Positions 20,487 through 29,689 of a stretch of 31,759 bases of DNA are shown piece by piece (the stretch's first letter is position 1; each line of letters starts with the position of its first letter). The stretch is from positions 1 through 31,759 of the IMG/VR virus record IMGVR_UViG_3300007734_000570. One strand, written 5' to 3'. Source of the stretch: a virus. The notes under the pieces are model-generated. The model saw nothing but the letters and a program-made list of their open reading frames with translations. It was not told the origin of the DNA and made no database searches. Both the position numbers and the translations under genes were made by a program.

Positions 20487-21962
20487 ATGGCTTACATTCC
20501 TTTACAAATTCCTCCAGGCGTATACAAAAATGGGACTGAATATCAGTCTAAAGGCCGTTGGAACGGCTCAAATTTGGTACGTTGGTATGAAAGTACTATC
20601 CGTCCAGTAGGTGGATGGAGAAAGCGTTCTACAACTCAATTAAGTGGGATGGCTAGAGGAATAATTAATTGGCGAGACAATACCAATAATAGACGTATTG
20701 GAATTGGTACGCACTCAAAATTGTATTCAATGAATGAGAGTGGAACCTTAACTGATATTACGCCAGCTACATTTACTGTTGGTGACGCAAATGCCACCTT
20801 AAAAATTGGATATGGTTATAGCACTTATGGAGATTCTGCCTATGGTGTTGCTAGACCAGATCTAGGATCTTATACGCCCGCTACAACGTGGAGTATGGAT
20901 ACTTGGGGTGAGTATTTGGTTGCTTGTTCATCAAAGGATGGTCAATTGCTTGAATGGCAATTAAATGTTGCCAATGATGCCGTTGCCATTACAAATGCTC
21001 CAACTAGCTGTACTGGTTTAATTACTACTCAAGAACGATTCTTGTTTGCATTGGGTGCGGGTGGTAATCCTCGTAAGATTCAATGGTCTGACCAAGAAAA
21101 CAATACAGTATGGACTCCTGCTGCAACTAACCAAGCAGGAGACTTTGAATTAACCACTATTGGCTCTTTGCAATGCGCTAAACGAATCCGTGGTTCTACC
21201 ATTTTGTTTACAGATATAGATGTGCATACTGCTACCTATATTGGTCCTCCGTTCATTTATAGTTTTGAGCGTGTTGGAACTGGTTGTGGCGCTATCTCTA
21301 AACAAGCAGTAGCAACTACTGATAACGCTTGTATTTGGATGTCTGGTTCTGGGTTTTGGATATACGATGGATTTGTCAAACCATTAAATTCTGATGTTTC
21401 TGACTATGTGTTTGGGAATTTGAATGTTCCTCAATCATCCAAGGTTTATTGTGTTCATAACTCAAAATTTGGTGAGATTTGGTGGTTTTACCCAAGTTCT
21501 TCATCTAATGAAGTAGATTCATACGTTTCTTACAACTATCGTGAGAATCATTGGGCTATTGGTACTTTAGCCCGTAGTTGCGGTACAGATCGTGGAATCT
21601 TCAATAATCCAATTATGGTTTCTACAGACGGGTATGTCTATGAGCATGAAGTTGGGTTTGCTTATGATGGTCAAACATTGTTTGCTGAGTCTGGACCAGT
21701 AGAAATAGGCAATGGAGACAGAACCATGAGTCTTACAGGATTGGTTCCTGATGAAAATACTTTAGGTGATGTTCAGGTGCGTTTTAGCACTAAGTTCTAT
21801 CCAAATTCTACTGAATATAGTCATGGCCCATATTCAATGGCAAACCCTACTTCAGTACGTATAAGTGGTAGACAAGTTGCCGCAAAGATTGAAGGTGTTA
21901 GATTGGCTGATTGGCGAGTTGGTGTTATCAGGTTTGATGGAAAACCTAGCAGTTTGAGATGA
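20487..21962 (+). CDS. Tail-hub / packaged-DNA stabilisation-like protein
   Basis: A 491-residue beta-propeller-like structural protein. The N-terminal IPPGVYKNGTEYQSKGRWNG, then RPVGGWRKRS and repeated beta-turn blocks (NTVWTPAATNQAGDFELT, WMSGSGFWIYDG) recall the gp10-like packaged DNA stabilisation proteins of P22-like phages and T7 gp12-like nozzle proteins. It probably forms the tail hub below the adaptor. The next gene overlaps its stop as ATGA. Length and position fit a podovirus tail. Confidence 0.72.
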   Translation: MAYIPLQIPPGVYKNGTEYQSKGRWNGSNLVRWYESTIRPVGGWRKRSTTQLSGMARGIINWRDNTNNRRIGIGTHSKLYSMNESGTLTDITPATFTVGDANATLKIGYGYSTYGDSAYGVARPDLGSYTPATTWSMDTWGEYLVACSSKDGQLLEWQLNVANDAVAITNAPTSCTGLITTQERFLFALGAGGNPRKIQWSDQENNTVWTPAATNQAGDFELTTIGSLQCAKRIRGSTILFTDIDVHTATYIGPPFIYSFERVGTGCGAISKQAVATTDNACIWMSGSGFWIYDGFVKPLNSDVSDYVFGNLNVPQSSKVYCVHNSKFGEIWWFYPSSSSNEVDSYVSYNYRENHWAIGTLARSCGTDRGIFNNPIMVSTDGYVYEHEVGFAYDGQTLFAESGPVEIGNGDRTMSLTGLVPDENTLGDVQVRFSTKFYPNSTEYSHGPYSMANPTSVRISGRQVAAKIEGVRLADWRVGVIRFDGKPSSLR

Positions 21963-22363
21963 TTGACTATGAAAAGTACAAGATTAATGGTGAATTGCCA
22001 TTATGGGCTGTATCTTTTCAAAAAGTAGAAAAAATACTTCAACCTGCTTTAGAATACGATAACACTCATAATATGCAGGACGTAGCCGACTGTATAGACA
22101 GTTGTACGATGCAATTATGGCCTGGAGTTAATAGCGCAGTAGTAACTCAGGTACAAAACTTTCCAAGAATGAAGGTTTTGCACATATTTTTGGCTTCTGG
22201 TGATCTAGTAGAACTAGAAACATTCACCCCCCATATTCAGAAGTTCGCTGAAGACATGGGATGCCACAAGATCACCTTAACAGGACGTAGAGGTTGGTCA
22301 AGAACTTTTGTATCTAAATTTAACATGAAGCCAACACATTATTGGCTATCTACGGAGGTGTAA
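21959..22363 (+). CDS. Putative internal virion / GNAT-fold-like protein
   Basis: A 134-residue protein starting MIDYEKYKINGELPLWAVSF. Blocks such as VLHIFLASGDLVELETF, KFAEDMGCHKITLTGRRGWS and the C-terminal THYWLS recall a small group of phage proteins near the internal core genes, similar in outline to the T7 gp13-type. The functional assignment is weak. ATG 21959 overlaps the previous stop as ATGA. GGAGGT, the ribosome binding site of the next gene, lies inside its last codons. Confidence 0.6.
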   Translation: MIDYEKYKINGELPLWAVSFQKVEKILQPALEYDNTHNMQDVADCIDSCTMQLWPGVNSAVVTQVQNFPRMKVLHIFLASGDLVELETFTPHIQKFAEDMGCHKITLTGRRGWSRTFVSKFNMKPTHYWLSTEV

Positions 22364-22365
22364 TT

Positions 22366-24393
22366 ATGTCTGGTGGTTCAAGTCAACAAACACAGCAGCT
22401 TGACCCTGCATTGCGTGATGCTTATTTGGCAAATGTAGCAAGCGCACAAGGTGTTGCCGCAGGTTTAGCTCCTAGAGAGTTTGCGGGATATAATGCTGAC
22501 CAAAATCAAGCATTTGCACTAAATCGTTTGTATGCAAGCCCATTAAGTGCGCCTACTATGTATGCTACTGATGCCGCTAATATATTAAAACAAGGATCTC
22601 AGTATCAGCCACAAAATGTTCAATATGGCGCTTATGGTGGAGCGACTGTAGACCCTGCGGCTTTGGCTGCTCAACAAGGTTATACGGCTACAACTGGTCA
22701 ATACGCATCTGCTGGACCTGCTGCTGCATATGGTGGCGCACAAGCTGGTCCTGCTTCTTTAGCTCAAGCCACTGGTTATACGGCAGAACGATTTGGTGGT
22801 GTATCTGCGGGTCCCGCAGAAAGAGCGCAAGCCGCTGCTTTAGGCCGTGGCGATATTCGTGATGTGTCTGCCCAACAAGTAGCCGCTGAAAGAGTTGCCG
22901 CCCAACAAGCCGCTGCCGCACAAGCCGCACGTAGTGGTGCAAGAGATGTATCTGCTACTGGTGTAACAGGCGCTCAAGTAACTTCTGAGGCTTTGGGACA
23001 GATTGCTCCACAAGCCCGTCAAAATGTCCGTGATATTCAAGCCGCATCATTTTTGAATCAGAATATTCAGCAGTATATGAATCCATATACACAAGCTGTT
23101 ACTGAGCAAAGTCTTACTGATTTAGAGCGTTCACGACAACTTGAGCAACAAAGAACTGCGGCACAAGCTACTGCGGCTAAAGCATTTGGTGGATCTCGCC
23201 AAGGTGTAGCAGAAGCAGAGACTAATCGTGCTTATGGTGAGAATGCGGCTCGATTGGTTGCTCAACAGAATGCGGCTGCTTATGCCGCTGCCCAACAAGC
23301 TTCTGAGGCTGATCTTGCTCGTACTATGCAAGCACAACAGCTTAATCAGGCTCAAGATGCCGCAAGTACACAACAAGCATTGCAACTTGCAGGTCAGTTT
23401 GGTTTAGCTAATCAAGATGCAAACTTACGTGCGGCTTTGGCTAACCAAGGTGTTGATGTTCAATACGGCTTGTCAAATGCTCAAATGCAACAACAGGCGA
23501 TGTTGGCAAATCAAGATGCTAATTTACGTGCTTCTCTTGCCAATCAATCTACTGGATTACAAGCGCAACAAGCTAATCAAGATGCCTCATTAAGAGCTTC
23601 CCTTGCAAACCAAGGTGTTGACTTAAATGTTGGTCAGCTAAATACCCAAAATATGCAACAAGCAAATCTTGCCAATCAAGCTGCCGCTAATCAAATGGCT
23701 CAATACAATGCAAGTAATTTGCAACAAGCAGGTTTGTCTTCTCAAGCTGCCGCAAATCAAGCTATGCAGTTTGGTGCTGGCGCTCAGAATCAAGCTTCTA
23801 TGCAGAATGCTGCCGCACAGAATGCTTTGGCTCAGTTTAATGCAGGTAATCTACAACAAGCAGGTCTTTCTAATGTTGCGGCTCAAAACCAGATGGGGCA
23901 ATTTAATGCTGGTAATCAGCAAGCAATGGCACTAGCAAATATGGGCGCTCAGAACCAAGCCTCTCAGTTTGGTGCTTCTGCATTTAACCAAGCAGGTTTG
24001 GCTAATCAAGCGGCTATTAATGCACGTGCTGCCCAACAAGCAGGATTGACTCAGCAAGCAGGTCTTACAAATGCTCAAAACTTCTTGCAAGCTAATTTAG
24101 CCAATCAGCAAGCAGGTTTACAGGGAAATCAGCAAAGAATTACTGCGGGTGGTCAGTTAGCCTCTGCCGCTACAAACTTGCAAAACCTTGGATTTGGTCA
24201 AGCCAATCAACTTGCTCAACAAGGCGCATTCCAACAAGGCTTCTCACAGCAACAGTTGGATGCCATCCGCAATCTTCCTTTGGAGCAACAACAGATCATC
24301 AACCAAGCATTGGGACTCAATGTTGGTGGTGGTTCTGGAATGCAATCTTCTTCTACTTCCAAGCAAGGTCTGCTTGGCGCTCTTGGTCTGTAA
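22366..24393 (+). CDS. Gln/Ala/Asn-rich repetitive virion protein
   Basis: A 675-residue protein with a normal N-terminus (MSGGSSQQTQQLDPALRDAY, and GLAPREFAGYNADQNQAF), followed by long Ala- and Gln-rich repeats. The central repeat has the form LANQDANLRASLANQ and later LQQAGLSSQAAANQ, about 12-18 residues long and repeated many times. This is typical of internal or ejection proteins of podoviruses, which form channels through the cell envelope. The start at ATG 22366 has a perfect GGAGGT; the frame opens earlier at TTG 22342. The DNA repeats are a consequence of the repeated codons. Confidence 0.75.
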   Translation: MSGGSSQQTQQLDPALRDAYLANVASAQGVAAGLAPREFAGYNADQNQAFALNRLYASPLSAPTMYATDAANILKQGSQYQPQNVQYGAYGGATVDPAALAAQQGYTATTGQYASAGPAAAYGGAQAGPASLAQATGYTAERFGGVSAGPAERAQAAALGRGDIRDVSAQQVAAERVAAQQAAAAQAARSGARDVSATGVTGAQVTSEALGQIAPQARQNVRDIQAASFLNQNIQQYMNPYTQAVTEQSLTDLERSRQLEQQRTAAQATAAKAFGGSRQGVAEAETNRAYGENAARLVAQQNAAAYAAAQQASEADLARTMQAQQLNQAQDAASTQQALQLAGQFGLANQDANLRAALANQGVDVQYGLSNAQMQQQAMLANQDANLRASLANQSTGLQAQQANQDASLRASLANQGVDLNVGQLNTQNMQQANLANQAAANQMAQYNASNLQQAGLSSQAAANQAMQFGAGAQNQASMQNAAAQNALAQFNAGNLQQAGLSNVAAQNQMGQFNAGNQQAMALANMGAQNQASQFGASAFNQAGLANQAAINARAAQQAGLTQQAGLTNAQNFLQANLANQQAGLQGNQQRITAGGQLASAATNLQNLGFGQANQLAQQGAFQQGFSQQQLDAIRNLPLEQQQIINQALGLNVGGGSGMQSSSTSKQGLLGALGL

Positions 24394-24402
24394 GGAGTTT
24401 AT

Positions 24403-25938
24403 ATGCCGTTTAATCTTGGTTTGCTGTCAGATGCAGCACTTACTGGTCTTACTGATGAAGAAAAGAGTAGTCTTCAAAAGCAAGCTACTCAACAGTTCTT
24501 GCTTGGTTCTTTGTTAAGCAATGACCCTTCTATGGGCTTGAAGTCTGCTTACTCAGTACCAGAACAATATTTGAGTGGTCAAAGAGCTATTACTGAGATG
24601 CAACAAAAGGCTGCTGATCGTGCCGCTGTTGCTAATTTCCAAGGCAAATATATGCCTACGCAATTTAATGAAGCTAGTCCTCAATATATGGGTCCTGTAA
24701 CTCCAGATGTTGCAATGCAACAAAATGAGTTGAAGACTGCTAGAGCGCAAGGCCTACCTTTCAACATCCAGAATGCTTTGCAAGATGTAATTAATTTGCC
24801 TACTGCCAACCAAGGTCCAATGCGGGAAACTATTAGTGCTTTGCAACCTAAAGTGCAGGGTAATTTATTGCTAAACCCAAATATGGAAATATTGCGTGGT
24901 TTACCAACACAAGATAAAGGTATTACATCTCAATACAGCCCATTGACAGGTGGGTATTCTGCGGCTCCTGTGCAGAACTATATGCAATCTATGATTCAGA
25001 CTACTCCTCCAGAGGTGTCTGCTAACACTATGCTTGTTCCAATGCAAGGCGGTGGCTTTACTCAACAAGCAATCCCAGGAGCAGTAACGGCTGTTGGAGA
25101 TATTGAAAGAGCTAAAGCTGTTGCTCAAGCGGGTGGTCAAGTTGAACAAGTTATTGGTGCAGATGGAAAAACATATTACGTCCCTAGGTCTTCTTTGCTA
25201 ACGCAACGTCCAACTGGCGCTCAAACTGGCACAACTGGTGGCGTTCCAAGTGGTGTTCCAAGTGGTGCAGTAGCTAAAATTTCACCTGCTCAAGAAGCAG
25301 TAAATCTTGCAACATCAAACCGCTATAACGAATTTACTAAAACATCATTAGATGCTGCAATGACAGTTAATGATCGTAAAACTTCTGCAGAATTTCTATA
25401 TAACGCTGCTGAACAATTAGACCCAAATAAGACAACTGAATGGTTTGCTACTGGTGCATCTTATCTACGGGCTATACCTGGTGTTGGTGATAAATTTGAT
25501 TCATTAGTAGGCAATGTTAACTTGCTGAACAAAACACGATCTGAGGGTGTTTTAAAGGGTCTTGGAAATATTAAAGGTAACGCTAATGCATTTGAAGGAG
25601 GCATTGTTGACAAAGCGACTACTGGTGTAACTGATCCTAAGTTTGTTACTAAGTATGTTTCTGCTCTTGAGATTGCCGCTGCAGATAAAGATGACGCTCG
25701 TCAAAAGTTTATTGACTCATATACAGGTGATCCTAAGTCTGTCTATACGGCATGGGCTAACTCTCCTGATAACCCTCGTTTGTATAACCATCCAAAGGTT
25801 AACCAATTCCTTAATGAGCAAATTTCTGCTAATCCAAGCGCACCTATTTTGCCATCAGGATTCCAGCTTGTTCAAGGTAAATCTGGAAGATATGGCGTTA
25901 AAAAGCCAGATGGTACTGTAATGTTTATTGGTCAATAA
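24403..25938 (+). CDS. Internal virion protein
   Basis: A 511-residue protein with no catalytic motif. The N-terminus (LLSDAALTGLTDEEKSSLQK) and central helical blocks fit internal core proteins in podoviruses. A C-terminal part (SAPILPSGFQLVQGKSGRYG, KKPDGTVMFIG) is beta-like. It lies between two other large internal proteins and follows with AAGGAG as ribosome binding site. Its exact place in the particle is unknown. Confidence 0.7.
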   Translation: MPFNLGLLSDAALTGLTDEEKSSLQKQATQQFLLGSLLSNDPSMGLKSAYSVPEQYLSGQRAITEMQQKAADRAAVANFQGKYMPTQFNEASPQYMGPVTPDVAMQQNELKTARAQGLPFNIQNALQDVINLPTANQGPMRETISALQPKVQGNLLLNPNMEILRGLPTQDKGITSQYSPLTGGYSAAPVQNYMQSMIQTTPPEVSANTMLVPMQGGGFTQQAIPGAVTAVGDIERAKAVAQAGGQVEQVIGADGKTYYVPRSSLLTQRPTGAQTGTTGGVPSGVPSGAVAKISPAQEAVNLATSNRYNEFTKTSLDAAMTVNDRKTSAEFLYNAAEQLDPNKTTEWFATGASYLRAIPGVGDKFDSLVGNVNLLNKTRSEGVLKGLGNIKGNANAFEGGIVDKATTGVTDPKFVTKYVSALEIAAADKDDARQKFIDSYTGDPKSVYTAWANSPDNPRLYNHPKVNQFLNEQISANPSAPILPSGFQLVQGKSGRYGVKKPDGTVMFIGQ

Positions 25939-25939
25939 T

Positions 25940-28120
25940 ATGGCGACTAAAGACGAAATCTTTGCTTTTGCTGCTCAAGAGGCAGAACGCCAAGGTGTTC
26001 CTCTATCTTTAGTACAAGGTGTTGTTGAAGCTGAATCTGGTGGTACTTTTAATGCCATAGGACCTAAAACAAGATTCAATGATCGTGCTTATGGACCTAT
26101 GCAGTTAATGGGCGCTACTGCTAAAGATCTTGGTGTCAATAGAATGGATTGGAAAGATAACATCCGAGGTGGTGTTAAATATCTAGGTCAATTATCGGAA
26201 CGATTTCAAGATCCTACTTTGGTGGCGGCTGCTTATAACGCTGGTCCAAGTACTGTTGAAAAATATGGTGGAGTTCCTCCATTTAAAGAAACACAAAACT
26301 ATGTCAAGAAGGTGGTTGGTATGGCTCAAAAAGATGATGAAGAATGGACACCAGTTACTGGTATTTCCCAACAGCAAGCTCCAACTGAAGAGTTTAAGCC
26401 AGTAACAGGTATTAATGTTCCTACACAACAACAAGCACAACAAAGACAAGTTGCTCCTACTTCTGCTGACTTCATGCAGAGTGTTAGAGCGCAAGCTTTT
26501 CAGCCTAAGACTCAATTTCAGCAAGATGTTGCCGCAAGCTTCAATCCATTAGATGTTTTGCGTGGAAAGACTACTAGTGGACAGTTAATCTTTGGTGCGG
26601 CTGATTTGATGTCTCAAGGAATTAAAGGCGGTCTAAGTAAGCTTGGCTTGTCTGATGAGTACCTTGGAATTGATCGCAACAAATTACAACCTGTTGCTCA
26701 ACCTACACAGTCTATCAGCGACATTCTGAAAGGCACTTACAAAGTGGCTACAGAGCGTCCTGGTTTATTAGTTGGTGGCATGGGTACTGGTTTACTTGAT
26801 CCTGCAACTTTGTTGTTGCCTGGCGCTATTCAAAAATCTATTGTTTCTGCTACACCTAATGTGCTTACACAAATGGCTCCTAGAACTGTTGCGTTGGCAC
26901 AGAACATTGGTACTGGAGCCACTACTGCCGCACTAACATCTGCTGCCGCACAACAGGCTACTACTGGAACAATTAATCCTCAACAAGTGTTTAATGAGGC
27001 GGCTGTAGGAGGTATTTTGACTGCTCCTACTGCTGCTGTTAGTGCTTTAACCACTCCAAAAGCGCCAGCACAATTAACTCAAGCTCAATTGGTTGCTGAA
27101 CGTGCTATTGCTGAAGGCGCTACATTGCCTCCAACACAAGTCAATCCTTCTATGCTAAATAGAATTATTGAAGGTATTTCTGGCAAACAACAAACAAGCC
27201 AAATTGCTTCTGTTAAGAATCAGCAATTGATTAATGAACAAGCACGTAAAGCTTTAAATCTTGCTCCTGATGTTGAAATTACTCCACAAGTATTGCAACA
27301 ATTTAGGGCTGAAAAGGGTTTGGCATACGATGCTTTAAGAGCCAACCCCTCTTATTACGCAGACAAACAGTTTTTTGCAGATCTCAATAAAGAGACAGCT
27401 AGACTGCAAAACATGAAGTCTTTAGATGTATCAGCAGAATTAAAACTGTTAAATAATCTGAAGCAAATGAATTTCAATGGAGATGAGTTGGTTGAGTCAA
27501 TCAAACGACTTAGAGATAATGCACAAACAAACTCTTCACCTCTTGCTAATGCTAGAGACAAGGATCTCGGTAGGGCACAAAAGTTTGCTGCACAACAGTT
27601 AGAAGCCCTAGCAGAGCGTAATTTAACAAACTTTAATCAGCCTGATGTGATGGCAAACTTTAAGCAAGCCCGTCAGGATATTGCAAAAAGTTATACCATT
27701 GAAAAAGCATTGAATGCGACAACTGGAAATGTATCTGGTGCTGATTTAGGAAACCTTGCTAGAAAAGGTAAGATTGTTCCTGCTGAACTACAAACTTTGG
27801 CAAATGCTGCAGGAGCATATCCTACTGCTTTTCAAAATGTTGCAAGGATTGGTAGTGTTCCAGGGTTTAGTCCACTAGATATTGGAACCGCAGGTATTGC
27901 TAGTGCTGCCGCAGGTAATCCATCTGTTATGTTGAGTGCTGCAACAAGACCAACATTGCGCTCTCTCGCAGTGTCTCCAATGTATCAACGTAATATGTTG
28001 CCTAGCTCTCAAGCACAAGCTCCAGGACTGTTAAACAGAATAACTTCTAATCCATTGACAAACTATGGTTTAGGCCAGTTGCCTGAGTATGGTACTGATC
28101 GTTTCTTACTCCCTAGATAA
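25940..28120 (+). CDS. Internal virion protein with lytic transglycosylase domain
   Basis: A 726-residue protein. Residues 1-111 form a lytic transglycosylase (SLT) domain: catalytic Glu32 in AESGG, then AYGPMQLM (50-57) and AAYNAGP (97-103). It cleaves peptidoglycan glycan strands and probably opens the wall at infection, as part of the ejected core. The rest is helical and low in complexity (membrane-active-like Ala/Gly runs at about 270-370). The frame opens earlier at TTG 25928, but ATG 25940 starts the domain. It is the last large virion gene. Confidence 0.85.
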   Translation: MATKDEIFAFAAQEAERQGVPLSLVQGVVEAESGGTFNAIGPKTRFNDRAYGPMQLMGATAKDLGVNRMDWKDNIRGGVKYLGQLSERFQDPTLVAAAYNAGPSTVEKYGGVPPFKETQNYVKKVVGMAQKDDEEWTPVTGISQQQAPTEEFKPVTGINVPTQQQAQQRQVAPTSADFMQSVRAQAFQPKTQFQQDVAASFNPLDVLRGKTTSGQLIFGAADLMSQGIKGGLSKLGLSDEYLGIDRNKLQPVAQPTQSISDILKGTYKVATERPGLLVGGMGTGLLDPATLLLPGAIQKSIVSATPNVLTQMAPRTVALAQNIGTGATTAALTSAAAQQATTGTINPQQVFNEAAVGGILTAPTAAVSALTTPKAPAQLTQAQLVAERAIAEGATLPPTQVNPSMLNRIIEGISGKQQTSQIASVKNQQLINEQARKALNLAPDVEITPQVLQQFRAEKGLAYDALRANPSYYADKQFFADLNKETARLQNMKSLDVSAELKLLNNLKQMNFNGDELVESIKRLRDNAQTNSSPLANARDKDLGRAQKFAAQQLEALAERNLTNFNQPDVMANFKQARQDIAKSYTIEKALNATTGNVSGADLGNLARKGKIVPAELQTLANAAGAYPTAFQNVARIGSVPGFSPLDIGTAGIASAAAGNPSVMLSAATRPTLRSLAVSPMYQRNMLPSSQAQAPGLLNRITSNPLTNYGLGQLPEYGTDRFLLPR

Positions 28121-28121
28121 C

Positions 28122-28214
28122 ATGAAAGATTGGACTGTAGCAATCATTGCGGCAGTCTGTATCACATTGTTTGTGGTATTTGGTAGTTACATCATAATTT
28201 GGGCGATGCCGTGA
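28122..28214 (+). CDS. Tiny single-TM peptide
   Basis: A 30-residue ORF starting MKDWTVAIIAAVCITLFVVF and continuing GSYIIIWAMP. It spans the membrane once. It starts two bases after the SLT gene stop and ends in GTGA, overlapping the GTG start of the next gene. It may be a lysis accessory peptide, but nothing specific is visible. Confidence 0.5.
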   Translation: MKDWTVAIIAAVCITLFVVFGSYIIIWAMP

Positions 28215-28498
28215 GATGGTTAGTAGCACTTGTTCTTATCCTCTCACTGCAATCTACAGGAAAAGACCTATGTAGTGTGCGTGAGTTTTACTCTATTGCT
28301 TGGGGAATACACGATCCTACTGAGAGACATAAACAGATGGTTGAGTGGCTTACAAAACATCAGCACTTATGTAAAAGTACCGACTTTAAAGTAATTTGGA
28401 ATAACTTGGCTGAATGGGCGGGAAATGCTGATTCACATCATCTAAGGGCATTGGTGATTCATGGATACAAAGAAGCACTGGAGAGGGAGAAAAACTAA
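28211..28498 (+). CDS. Conserved phage protein with N-terminal hydrophobic anchor
   Basis: A 95-residue protein starting (GTG) MRWLVALVLILSLQSTGKDL, with a signal/anchor-like hydrophobic N-terminus and then a soluble part, SVREFYSIAWGIHDPTERHK. The pattern from SVREFYSIAW to NLAEWAGNADS is one I recall from phage lysis-region hypothetical proteins. The GTG start overlaps the previous stop as GTGA. An envelope location is likely. The function is unknown. Confidence 0.65.
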   Translation: MRWLVALVLILSLQSTGKDLCSVREFYSIAWGIHDPTERHKQMVEWLTKHQHLCKSTDFKVIWNNLAEWAGNADSHHLRALVIHGYKEALEREKN

Positions 28499-28623
28499 TG
28501 GATATATTGGAAATATTGCTTTGGTTAGCAGTCCCTTTGAACTATATCTATTGGATTTTTATTCACAATGATAGACACAATCAAGCTATTCCCGACTGTG
28601 CAACCATCTGGTTATCCAGATAG
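28498..28623 (+). CDS. Small single-TM protein, 41 aa
   Basis: A 41-residue ORF, MDILEILLWLAVPLNYIYWI then FIHNDRHNQ, with one hydrophobic N-terminal segment. The ATG overlaps the stop of the gene before as TAATG. Its last 56 bases overlap the next gene in another frame. Translation of both is possible but not shown. Confidence 0.45.
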   Translation: MDILEILLWLAVPLNYIYWIFIHNDRHNQAIPDCATIWLSR

Positions 28624-28804
28624 GCATGACCTTGCTCAAGTAAAGCTAGAGAAACAACATGAAATGAACAAGGCAAATGAGTTAGCCAAGCAGAAACAGA
28701 CTCAGTTACAAGACTTATTGTTTGAGATTTATACTAAAAAAGTAGTTCAAGAGCGACTCCGTATGGAGATATTTCAGAATCGTAAACTGGATATTTATGT
28801 ATGA
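28568..28804 (+). CDS. Small helical hypothetical protein, lysis region
   Basis: A 78-residue soluble protein with N-terminal FPTVQPSGYPDRHDLAQVKL and a long charged helix (HEMNKANELAKQKQTQLQDL). It may pair with a coiled-coil partner, as in lysis-associated proteins. The ATG at 28568 lies inside the previous small ORF. Its TGA overlaps the next ATG as ATGA. The family is unknown, but its fixed place in the lysis cluster supports it. Confidence 0.62.
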   Translation: MIDTIKLFPTVQPSGYPDRHDLAQVKLEKQHEMNKANELAKQKQTQLQDLLFEIYTKKVVQERLRMEIFQNRKLDIYV

Positions 28805-29073
28805 CCAAGAAACCGATAAGACCCAAGCCTCAGATAGAGGTAAAAGAGAAACTAACCCTTTGGGTGACACTGATGGTAAGCGCAACCCTGTGCATCTCTG
28901 TATTGGCTATGGTGGTCAGCTTTATGCTTGGCCTTTGGGCAAAAGAAGTGGACAACGGGGAAATCTTCAAGATGATTTCACCCGCTTTTTCTACTCTTAT
29001 AGGCGGCATGATTGGCTTCCTGAGTGGTATCAAACTCAGTCAGAATGACGAAAAATCTAAATGTAAGGAATAA
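28801..29073 (+). CDS. Holin-like membrane protein, two TM segments
   Basis: A 90-residue protein: a basic N-terminus (MTKKPIRPKPQIEVKEKLT), two hydrophobic segments (WVTLMVSATLCISVLAMVVS and the AFSTLIGGMIGFLSGIK part) and a charged C-terminus (NDEKSKCKE). The layout is that of small phage holins or their antiholins. The start overlaps the previous stop as ATGA. It is next to the 3-TM holin-like gene and the endolysin, which supports a lysis role. Confidence 0.65.
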   Translation: MTKKPIRPKPQIEVKEKLTLWVTLMVSATLCISVLAMVVSFMLGLWAKEVDNGEIFKMISPAFSTLIGGMIGFLSGIKLSQNDEKSKCKE

Positions 29074-29075
29074 CC

Positions 29076-29570
29076 ATGTTTGAAATGTTATCTGGTGGAA
29101 TACTTGGCTCTATCTTTGGTGGGGTGTTTCGCCTTGCTCCAGAAGTTCTTAAATGGATGGATAAGAAGAATGAGCGTGAGCATGAACTCAATATGTTTAA
29201 GTTCCAATGTGATCTAGAGGCTCAACGTGGTCAACAGAAACTAGCTGAGATTGGTGCTCAACGGGAAGCCGCAGTAGATGTAGGTGTCATGGATGCCTTC
29301 AACAACGCCATTACACAGCAAGCAGAGATGGTTAAAGCCGCAGGTGGATGGGTAGCCTCACTTTCTGCTTCTGTTCGTCCAGTAGTAACATATTGGGTAC
29401 TATTCGTTTGGTCATTCATCCATGTTTGGTTTGCTTGGAACGCATGGTTAGGTGGTGCTCCCGCTACTGAAGTCTTCAAAACAATGATGACACCAGACTT
29501 TTCTGCCTTGCTATCAGGAACTATTAACTACTGGTTTCTTGATAGAACTCTCTCTAAGCGTGGAATATGA
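29076..29570 (+). CDS. 3-TM holin-like protein
   Basis: A 164-residue protein of the phage 3-TM holin kind. The N-terminal part starts MFEMLSGGILGSIFGGVFRL, then a coiled coil with EREHELNMFKFQCDLEAQRG, and the C-terminal half holds SVRPVVTYWVLFVWSFIHVW and further membrane-like pieces before INYWFLDRTLSKRG. The pattern matches my memory of the 3TM holin family. AAGGAATAACC is the ribosome binding site. It is followed by the split endolysin through an ATGA overlap, so it probably makes the pore that lets the endolysin act. Confidence 0.78.
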   Translation: MFEMLSGGILGSIFGGVFRLAPEVLKWMDKKNEREHELNMFKFQCDLEAQRGQQKLAEIGAQREAAVDVGVMDAFNNAITQQAEMVKAAGGWVASLSASVRPVVTYWVLFVWSFIHVWFAWNAWLGGAPATEVFKTMMTPDFSALLSGTINYWFLDRTLSKRGI

Positions 29571-29689
29571 ACTTAGAGTTGGCAGCAGAACTATGTAAAA
29601 GGTTCGAGGGCTTTCGTTCTAAGCCCTACCTTTGCCCTGCTAACGTAGCCACGATAGGCTATGGGTCTACTTACTATGCCGATGCGTAA
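29567..29689 (+). CDS. Endolysin N-terminal part (lysozyme, GH24), interrupted
   Basis: This 40-residue ORF holds the active-site part of a T4/P21-like lysozyme. The catalytic triad is Glu14 (RFEGFR), Cys23 (YLCPA, in place of Asp) and Thr29 (VATIGYGS), with spacings E-x8-C-x5-T that match the family. It stops at TAA 29687-29689, after YYADA. The expected continuation (ADGRKVTLEDP or similar) is found in the frame of the next ORF. The start overlaps the holin stop as ATGA. A frameshift here splits the gene: it is either an error, a broken gene or programmed shifting. Confidence 0.75.
   Translation: MNLELAAELCKRFEGFRSKPYLCPANVATIGYGSTYYADA

Noticed and set aside
22342-22366. Earlier TTG start for the Gln/Ala-rich protein
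   Set aside because: The ATG at 22366 has a perfect GGAGGT and the extra residues would be encoded by the end of the previous gene.
22366-24393. Repeated DNA units that could be read as a CRISPR-like or satellite array
   Set aside because: The repeats keep a single open frame, vary by codon and lack spacers; they encode a repetitive protein.
28797-29048. An 83-codon plus-strand ORF that overlaps the two-TM holin-like gene in another frame
   Set aside because: The other frame has a clear two-TM layout and an ATGA coupling; this one has no motif and starts inside the previous gene.
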